The notes under the pieces: model-generated
Told to the model about the DNA's origin: nothing
Database searches by the model: none
The model's input: only the letters and a program-made list of their open reading frames with translations
Made by a program: the position numbers and the translations under genes
Assembly (NCBI RefSeq): GCF_019823065.1
Contig: NZ_CP081966.1
Coordinates: 558,001 to 622,000 of the forward strand
Direction: 5' to 3'
Length of the DNA: 64,000 bases
DNA from: Pseudomonas mosselii
GTDB lineage: Bacteria; Pseudomonadota; Gammaproteobacteria; Pseudomonadales; Pseudomonadaceae
Shown: positions 58,505 to 64,000 of the stretch, in pieces
How the letters are laid out: the number at the start of each line of letters is the position of its first letter
How positions within the stretch are numbered: the first letter of the stretch is position 1

Positions 58505-59400
58505 TGCTCAATCATCTCAAGGCCTGGCGCGAACGCGGCTGGCAAGTGATCGACGTGGCCGCGTACAGCGACGCCTGGCAGCGTTATGGCGGCAGTGTCG
58601 CCACGCACCCGTTGGTGATCGAGCAACTGGCGGACCTGGCCGGGATCCCGGTGCGTTACCTGGGCTGGTTCCAGGGCGCCGAGCTCAAGGCCGCGCTGCC
58701 GACCTGGGGGCGCCACCTGGCGCTGTCCAAGGACGTGCTCAAGCGCGAAGGCAAGAAAGGCCTGTTCGACCTGGGCAATGCCGAGATCATCCTGCCGGCC
58801 GCCGCCGATGCCGGGGCGCCGCTGCGCCACGCCGGTCGCTACCTGTCGGAGTTGAACCAGGGGCGTTTCGCCGGCTTGAAGGCACAACCCGAGCAGTTGG
58901 CCATGGCACGTCCCCACGAGGACCTGTCGAAGAAGTTCCGCTACAACCAGCGTCGTGAGCTGCGCTTGCTGGAAGAGGCGGGCGGTCAGGTGCGACCGAT
59001 CAGCGATTTCACTGCAGCCGAGGTCGCCGCGATGTACTGTGATTTGTTCCAGCGTCGCTGGGGCTTCCCGGCCACCGGCGCGGCCCGCATGGCCGAGGTG
59101 GTCGAGCGCTTGCGCGAGCTGCTGGTCGGATCGGTGCTGTTCCTCGACGGGGCGCCCATCGCCATTCAACTGGTGTATCGCGTCGAGGCGCCGCAATGGA
59201 TCAGCGTCGAATACGTCAACGGCGGGGTCGATCCAGAGACCAAGGCCTTCAGCCCTGGGAGCGTATTGAGCTTCCTAAACACCCAGTCTGCCTGGGAGCA
59301 AGCCACGGCCCGCGGCAAGGCATTGCGGTTCTCGTTCGGTCGTGCGGACCGTGAGTACAAGGACCGTTGGTGCAACCCTGTACCGGTGTTCCAGTCGTGA
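58504..59400 (+). CDS. mig-14: Mig-14 family protein
   Basis: A 298-residue protein. Start MLNHLKAWRERGWQVIDVAA overlaps the wapH stop by one base. The fold is that of GNAT-like, FemX-related proteins; ALSKDVLKREGKKGLFDLGN and KKFRYNQRRELRLLEE are recognisable, and AFSPGSVLSFLNTQSAWEQA lies near the end. Mig-14 of Salmonella is needed for resistance to antimicrobial peptides and for virulence; in P. aeruginosa the gene is in the same LPS cluster. The biochemical reaction is not established. Confidence 0.85.
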   Translation: MLNHLKAWRERGWQVIDVAAYSDAWQRYGGSVATHPLVIEQLADLAGIPVRYLGWFQGAELKAALPTWGRHLALSKDVLKREGKKGLFDLGNAEIILPAAADAGAPLRHAGRYLSELNQGRFAGLKAQPEQLAMARPHEDLSKKFRYNQRRELRLLEEAGGQVRPISDFTAAEVAAMYCDLFQRRWGFPATGAARMAEVVERLRELLVGSVLFLDGAPIAIQLVYRVEAPQWISVEYVNGGVDPETKAFSPGSVLSFLNTQSAWEQATARGKALRFSFGRADREYKDRWCNPVPVFQS

Positions 59401-60800
59401 GCCGCAAGCAGCAGTTGCTCAAGCGCCACCGGCGCAACAAGCGCCTGGTGCTGCTGGTGGGCCTGGTGCTGCTGGTTGCGTTGGGCGTGTTGGGTGTGTG
59501 GTGGTTACCGCTGTTGTTGCTGGCGCTGCTGTGGGGGGCGCACGAGGCCTGGTTCGCCGATCACCTGTTCTACTCGCCGGGCGAAGACTACGCTTACCGT
59601 TTTGCCAAGGACACTCGCGAAGTCGCGGCGAGCCTGCGGGGCGATCTGCTGCAGACCGATGTTGCACTGCAAGGTGACGAGACACTGATCCTTGAAATCG
59701 GTATTCGGAGCCGTTGGCTCGGGCGTTTCCTTGATCCTCGCGTCGAGCTGCTGGCGGGGGCCGCCAGCGACGTGCAGACGTTCGAGCGTGGCGTCAACGG
59801 AGTGCGATTCCTCAATCTGACCGGGTTGGCCGAACCATTGGCGGCCGGCACGTTGCGTCTGCGTGGTCGGCATTGCCGATTGAAAGAGTCAGCGCGCTTG
59901 TGGATAACCCCAGCGGTCAAGCTGCGCAACCGCCGAGTGATGGTCATTGCCCCCCATGCCGACGACGCCGAGTTGGCGGCCTATGGGCTCTACAGCCAGG
60001 CCGACGAAGCTTGGGTTGTCACCCTGACTGCCGGTGAGATCGAGGCCGAACACTACCAGGCCATGGGCCTGGCCAAGGCTGAGGCGGCCAGGCTGAAGGG
60101 CCGCCTGCGCGCCTGGGATAGCATCGCCGTGCCACGTTGGGCAGGCGTGCCGGAGTCGCATTGCGTGCAGCTGGGCTACTTCTGCCTGCAATTGCCAGTC
60201 ATGCAGGCTGCGCCGGATCTGCCGGTGGGCTCGCGTGAAGCCGACCTGGCCGACATTCGTCCCTTCCGCCGTTTCAATCCGTTCCCGCTGCCGGCCGATG
60301 TCGATGGTGCGCCAAGCTGGCACAACCTGCTGGCCGACCTGCGTGCCCTGTTCGAGATGGCCCGGCCCCAGGTGCTGGTGATGCCGCACCCGGTGCTCGA
60401 TCCGCACCCGGACCACATCTGTGCCCAGGCCGCAGTGCTCGAGGCGCTGCAAGGCCTGGCGTGGCAGCCTGAAACGTTGTTGTGCTACGCCAACCACCTG
60501 CATGACAACGACCGCTGGCCGATGGGCGACAGCGGTGATGGCGTCGCCCTGCCGCCGCAGTTGCAAGCCGCCGAAGCCTGGGCACCCTGCAGCCTGGTGC
60601 TGGATATCGACACCCAGCGCGACAAGGCCATGGCCCTGGGCATGATGCATGACCTGCAACCTGCCCCCCCCTTCAAGCGTCGCCTGCGCCGTGCGTTGCA
60701 ACGCTGGCTGGCAGGGCGCCGCCCATCGCCGTACGGAGAGAATGAATTCTTCCGCAAGGCGGTGCGCCGACATGAACTGTTCTGGCGTCGCGACCTGTGA
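59397..60800 (+). CDS. dnpA: PIG-L family de-N-acetylase DnpA
   Basis: A 467-residue membrane-anchored deacetylase with a GTG start (59397, GTGA overlap with the mig-14 stop). Two hydrophobic helices at residues ~15-48 precede a large soluble domain. The PIG-L zinc site is visible: VIAPHADDAELAAYG (H-x-D-D) and HPVLDPHPDHICAQ. In P. aeruginosa DnpA is a de-N-acetylase in the LPS cluster and its level affects persister formation. The substrate sugar is not proven. Confidence 0.88.
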   Translation: MSRKQQLLKRHRRNKRLVLLVGLVLLVALGVLGVWWLPLLLLALLWGAHEAWFADHLFYSPGEDYAYRFAKDTREVAASLRGDLLQTDVALQGDETLILEIGIRSRWLGRFLDPRVELLAGAASDVQTFERGVNGVRFLNLTGLAEPLAAGTLRLRGRHCRLKESARLWITPAVKLRNRRVMVIAPHADDAELAAYGLYSQADEAWVVTLTAGEIEAEHYQAMGLAKAEAARLKGRLRAWDSIAVPRWAGVPESHCVQLGYFCLQLPVMQAAPDLPVGSREADLADIRPFRRFNPFPLPADVDGAPSWHNLLADLRALFEMARPQVLVMPHPVLDPHPDHICAQAAVLEALQGLAWQPETLLCYANHLHDNDRWPMGDSGDGVALPPQLQAAEAWAPCSLVLDIDTQRDKAMALGMMHDLQPAPPFKRRLRRALQRWLAGRRPSPYGENEFFRKAVRRHELFWRRDL

Positions 60801-60816
60801 GCGCCCAAGGAAAGCA

Positions 60817-61773
60817 ATGAAAGTCCTATTTCTGGTGCAGAAGGAACAACGGGCGATTCTTGACCGCCTGTACGACGGCGTCGCGGCCAACTGTGACTGC
60901 GATCTGCGTTGGCTGAGCGACGAGGACCAGCGCAACCTGCGTCGCTACTTCAAGCGGGAAGTGGACGTCACGCGCTACGACCGTATCGTGTTCTTCCTGC
61001 GTTTCAAGCAGGAAATCCGTCAGGTTGCGTTCATTCGCAGCGTTCCCAACCTGGTGATCCTCGAGCACGACGCGTACCAGAACTACATACCCTGCAAATA
61101 CACCGGCAAGTTCAGCGAGCATTACCGCCAACTGCCTTGGGCCCGAATCATCAGCTCTGGCTACATGGTCAGCGAGCGCCTGCGCCAGGAAGGCTTCGAC
61201 GCGGTATTCGTGCCCAAGGGCTACGACGAACAACTGTTGGCCGACCAGGGGCGCGAACGCGATATCGAGCTGGCATTCGTCGGCAGCACCAAGAGTGTCG
61301 CCTACAGTGGCCGCAAAGCCTTGCTGGATGAGTTGGGGCAGGTGGAGAATCTGGTGGTCACCCGTACCAAGTCAGGCGAGGACTATTGCAATACCCTCAA
61401 CCGTATCCGTTTTTTCGTCAGTGCCGACGTCGGTATGGGCGAGTACATGATCAAGAACTTCGAGGCGATGGCCTGCGGTTGCGTATTGTTCGCCTACGAC
61501 CAGGGCGAAGCGGAGAACCGCGCACTGGGGCTCGAGGACATGCGCAACGTGGTGTTGTATGACAGCATCCCGACGTTGCAGGCCAAGCTGCGTCAGTTAC
61601 GCGAGGATCCTGCGCTGGCGGCGTTCATCGCTGGCAATGGGCGTGAACTGGCCACTGCGCGCTTCAGTTTTGCCGCCGTGGGCCGAAGCATTGTCGAGCA
61701 CATGGTGCCTGCACTGCGAGCGCATCCGCCGCTGACCGGCTGGCAGCGCTTGCGTTTGTGGCTCGGATTCTGA
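60817..61773 (+). CDS. ssg: Ssg-like cell-surface polysaccharide protein
   Basis: A 318-residue protein with a CgeB/GT-B-like C-terminal half. AAGGAAAGCA precedes the ATG. Segments RYDRIVFFLRFKQEIRQVAF, LVILEHDAYQNYIPCKYTGK and EYMIKNFEAMACGCVLFAYD are present, the last resembling the nucleotide-sugar end of GT4-like enzymes. In P. aeruginosa and P. fluorescens ssg mutants have altered LPS core or O-antigen and reduced surface spreading. Enzymatic role is presumed glycosyl transfer. Confidence 0.82.
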   Translation: MKVLFLVQKEQRAILDRLYDGVAANCDCDLRWLSDEDQRNLRRYFKREVDVTRYDRIVFFLRFKQEIRQVAFIRSVPNLVILEHDAYQNYIPCKYTGKFSEHYRQLPWARIISSGYMVSERLRQEGFDAVFVPKGYDEQLLADQGRERDIELAFVGSTKSVAYSGRKALLDELGQVENLVVTRTKSGEDYCNTLNRIRFFVSADVGMGEYMIKNFEAMACGCVLFAYDQGEAENRALGLEDMRNVVLYDSIPTLQAKLRQLREDPALAAFIAGNGRELATARFSFAAVGRSIVEHMVPALRAHPPLTGWQRLRLWLGF

Positions 61774-61853
61774 CCTGGTTCGAGCAAGATTTCGCGGATC
61801 AGCAAAACGGCTGGCTTCAAGGCCCACCGAATCATCAAAGGGGCGTTACGCCG

Positions 61854-62942
61854 TTGAATATCCTCAATGTGATGTGGTCGGGTGGTTCGCCCTTCGCTTC
61901 CATCCACAGTGTGCACCGGCAGGTGCTGGCGCATGCCCCGAGTGGTGCGCAGGTGACCAACTGGCTTCTGCTCGGAGAGGGTTTGTGCAGCGGCGTGGGT
62001 CAGACGCGCAGCTGGCATTTGTCGCCACGCGTGCTCAAGGGGCGGCTAGCGCACCGACTGGCACTGTCCTGGGTGAAGTGGCGTCTGCGTCGCGCGTTGA
62101 AGGTGGTGGTTCCCGATGTGCTGTTGCTGGACGGACTGGGCGTTGCCCGGCTGCTGCTGCCATTGTTGCGACGGCTTCCAGACGTGCAGGTTGCCGTCCT
62201 GTTCCACGGTACGACACGCCTGACCCGACGCGATGTAGCCCTGTTCCGGCAGTTTCCTGTAGAGCGCCTGACGGTCGCCGCTGTCTCCACGACATTGGCG
62301 CTTTCGCTGGCCCAGGGGTTGGGGCGTTCGGTGCAAAGCTTGCGTGTGGCGCTGAATCCTCGGGCCTTCACCGATCATTCGCTGGATCGGGAGCAGGCCA
62401 GGCAGGCCTTGTCGTTGATGGAGGACGGTCTTGTGCTGGGGGCGGTGGGTCGCCTGGTCGAGAGTAAAGGTTTCGAGATGTTGATCCAAGCGTTCGCCAG
62501 GACGCGCGCAGTACAGCAAGGCGCTCGCCTGGTCATACTCGGCGATGGACCGTTGCGTGGGCAGCTGGAAGCGCAGGCCAGATCGCTCGGCGTGGGTGAT
62601 CGTGTCCGGTTCTATGGCCACCGTGAAGATTCGATACGACTGTACCCGGCCTTCGACTGGTTGCTGCTGCCCTCCCGCTCGGAAGGCCTCGGGCTGGTGC
62701 TGCAGGAGGCCGTGCTTTCCAAGGTGCCGGTCGTCTGCAGTGACCTGCCGGTTTTTCGAGAGCAGTTGGCTGATGCGGGCCACTACCTGCCGACGGACGA
62801 TCCGTATGCCTGGGCTGACGTCATTGACGATTGCGCCTTTCAGGATGCCGGGGCCAAGGCTTCGGAGCAGTGGCAGGCCTTGGCGCCGGAGCAGGGATGG
62901 CAAGCGTTCCGGTCCGGTTCGGCCAGCCTGTTGGCGCGCTGA
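61854..62942 (+). CDS. Glycosyltransferase, probably WapR-like rhamnosyltransferase
   Basis: A 362-residue GT4 enzyme. I choose the TTG at 61854 (LNILNVMWSGGSPFASIHSV) because AAAGGGGCG stands 8 bases before it and sequence upstream does not look coding. The donor-binding domain has LGAVGRLVESKGFEMLIQAF, RLVILGDGPLRGQLE and SRSEGLGLVLQEAVLSKVPV (E-x7-E). In P. aeruginosa the gene at this position, wapR, adds the rhamnose that receives O-antigen. The assignment is by position and family only. Confidence 0.75.
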   Translation: MNILNVMWSGGSPFASIHSVHRQVLAHAPSGAQVTNWLLLGEGLCSGVGQTRSWHLSPRVLKGRLAHRLALSWVKWRLRRALKVVVPDVLLLDGLGVARLLLPLLRRLPDVQVAVLFHGTTRLTRRDVALFRQFPVERLTVAAVSTTLALSLAQGLGRSVQSLRVALNPRAFTDHSLDREQARQALSLMEDGLVLGAVGRLVESKGFEMLIQAFARTRAVQQGARLVILGDGPLRGQLEAQARSLGVGDRVRFYGHREDSIRLYPAFDWLLLPSRSEGLGLVLQEAVLSKVPVVCSDLPVFREQLADAGHYLPTDDPYAWADVIDDCAFQDAGAKASEQWQALAPEQGWQAFRSGSASLLAR

Positions 62943-62945
62943 GTG

Positions 62946-63551
62946 TCAGCGCGCCGCCAGGGCCGCCTGGAACTGATCGAGGGGAAACTCTCGGGCGAGG
63001 GGTTCTCGCTCGATGTAGCGAACCATGTGCTGTACGTTGCGTTGCACCATTCGGGAAGAGAGCGGGGCGCGCAGGAAGCGCATGTCGGCCACGTCGATCA
63101 AGCCCAGCAGGCCTTCGGGGGTCTCGACCACGTTGCCCAGATGCAGCGAGCGGAAGTAGATCCCCGCCTGATGCAGTCGCCGAATAAGCTCGACGAGGCG
63201 CGGCAATTGCCGGTCCCAGCTGAAGTCGGCCTGGCGCGACAGTTGCAGCAGGGTCTCGCCCGGCAGCGGTCGATAGAGCACTGCCGTGCGGCCCGGCAGC
63301 GGCAGCTTGTGGTGGCTGATCACTTCCAGGGTTGGGAAACCGGCCTGGCCCAGGCGCATGGCGTTGTCGATGAAGCGCTGCGAGTAGGGGCGTAGCAGTG
63401 CAGATGAAATCAGACGCTTGCGACGAAACACCTTGAGGATATTTCCATCCCCAAGCAGGTAGACTTTGGCGCCGTGGCTATCTGCCTCAAGCACCTTGGC
63501 GCCGAGAGTCAATCGATCGAAGTCGACCTGGGAGAGCCGGGAACATTGCAT
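62946..63551 (-). CDS. LPS-kinase-like protein (PA4998-type)
   Basis: A 201-residue protein of the RIO/InaA-like kinase group, on the opposite strand to the LPS genes with 3 bases between stop codons. The nucleotide-binding strands GAKVYLLGDGNILKVFRR and the catalytic-loop-like GIYFRSLHLGNVVETPEGL (in place of HRDLKPxN) followed by GLIDVADMRF (D-x-x/DFG-like Asp) are visible. Similar small kinases are annotated as lipopolysaccharide kinases. The start at 63551 (MQCSRLSQVDFDRL) is preferred over one 30 bases upstream. The catalytic-loop Asp of RIO kinases is not in its usual position, so activity is uncertain. Confidence 0.7.
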   Translation of the reverse strand: MQCSRLSQVDFDRLTLGAKVLEADSHGAKVYLLGDGNILKVFRRKRLISSALLRPYSQRFIDNAMRLGQAGFPTLEVISHHKLPLPGRTAVLYRPLPGETLLQLSRQADFSWDRQLPRLVELIRRLHQAGIYFRSLHLGNVVETPEGLLGLIDVADMRFLRAPLSSRMVQRNVQHMVRYIEREPLAREFPLDQFQAALAAR

Positions 63552-63655
63552 GTATTCGAGCCTTGTCTTCAGGGCAGGCAAAATGACCGGTAATAATGCC
63601 GAAATTTATCTGTTAGCACCATGACGGTGTGCTTGTGTTTTACATGGGGGAAAGG

Positions 63656-64000
63656 ATGTTGCACGAAAAGAACTGGGCCAGAGCCTGGCTGGGGTGGGGG
63701 TTCATCTGGTTCCTGGCGGCGATTGCGCTGGCACCGAGCAACAAGCTATACCAGCAGGGCCTGATCCTGTTCCTGTGGTTGCCGACCCTGGGGCTTGCGT
63801 GCTCCGCCCGGCATGTCTATGCCCAGGCCTTGCGAAGGCAACCCGGGTTGTGGGGCTGTGTCCTGGCCCTGCTGCTCTGGTGTGCCATCAGCCTGACCTG
63901 GTCGACCGCCGAGGATGGTGGGCGTGAAGGCAAGCGGCTGGTGTACATCCTGCTGTTCTTGCTGGCCTTTCCCCTGTTGGCACAGGCCGGCGTCGAGCGA
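63656..64000 (+). CDS. waaL: O-antigen ligase-like membrane protein, N-terminal part (runs off window)
   Basis: The first 115 residues, from an ATG with GGGGGAAAGG before it. The sequence MLHEKNWARAWLGWGFIWFL leads into hydrophobic helices separated by short loops (LYQQGLILFLWLPTLGLACS, RREGKRLVYILLFLL), the pattern at the start of WaaL/O-antigen ligases. It is at the position of waaL in the P. aeruginosa cluster. WaaL joins O-antigen to the lipid A core in the periplasm. The catalytic large periplasmic loop is beyond the window. Confidence 0.7.
   Translation, partial: MLHEKNWARAWLGWGFIWFLAAIALAPSNKLYQQGLILFLWLPTLGLACSARHVYAQALRRQPGLWGCVLALLLWCAISLTWSTAEDGGREGKRLVYILLFLLAFPLLAQAGVER

Overview
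This window is a piece of the core chromosome of a Pseudomonas, almost certainly of the P. putida group. The GC-rich coding style, the gene order (chpA/chpC, rsmE, bioA, ahcY-metF, metK, tktA-epd-pgk-fba, cfcR, putA/putP, LPS core genes) and frequent REP palindromes of the kind known from P. putida all agree. There are 54 intact or edge-truncated protein genes and one frameshifted gene. I recognise no rRNA, tRNA, CRISPR array, prophage or integrated plasmid.

Layout. 1-1936: the end of a ChpA-type chemotaxis/twitching kinase and a CheW-like partner. 2007-8825: a hemolysin-III membrane protein, rsmE, bioA, an unknown protein, an exported flavin amine oxidase, and a cytochrome b561/YceI pair. 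8910-17416: a RhlE helicase, a small operon of unknown role (glycosyltransferase-like protein plus solute-binding protein), metF and ahcY behind an S-adenosylhomocysteine (SAH) riboswitch, a thioesterase and a Na+/H+ antiporter. 17613-22807: an EamA transporter, a MAPEG protein, the lytic transglycosylase MltA, a cytochrome c'-like lipoprotein, a DUF1090 protein and DNA ligase LigB. 22953-25155: metK behind an ArsR-methyltransferase fusion resembling SahR. 25482-31696: central carbon genes tktA, epd, pgk and fba, with two small lipoproteins between pgk and fba. 31903-45665: the c-di-GMP response regulator CfcR, a YgjP-like metalloprotein, a GNAT enzyme, a second solute-binding protein, YccS, an HI0933-family flavoprotein, helicase DbpA, a DHA2 exporter and a TldD/TldE protease pair. 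45695-48534: a 148-bp palindromic repeat, an acyl-CoA dehydrogenase with a frameshift near its 3' end, and a HigBA-like toxin-antitoxin pair. 48670-54457: putA and putP, divergent, with an array of PutA-type operator motifs between them. 54600-64000: rlmJ, then an LPS outer-core cluster (wapO, wapH, mig-14, dnpA, ssg, a WapR-like glycosyltransferase, an LPS-kinase-like gene on the other strand, and the start of a WaaL-like ligase).

How the genes connect. The clearest theme is the activated-methyl cycle. metK makes SAM, AhcY clears SAH, and MetF supplies methyl groups. The window holds two different SAH-sensing devices for it: a riboswitch before ahcY-metF and a SahR-like repressor before metK with a perfect 12+12 bp operator. 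A second theme is the cell envelope: LPS core synthesis, MltA, a MliC-like lysozyme inhibitor, and several exported redox proteins. A third is post-transcriptional control of c-di-GMP: the cfcR start codon sits inside an exact RsmA-type binding sequence. No entirely new multi-gene system stands out. The most unusual items are the frameshifted dehydrogenase abutting a MITE-like element that contains its stop codon, an apparently exported DNA ligase, and the uncharacterised glycosyltransferase/solute-binding operon.
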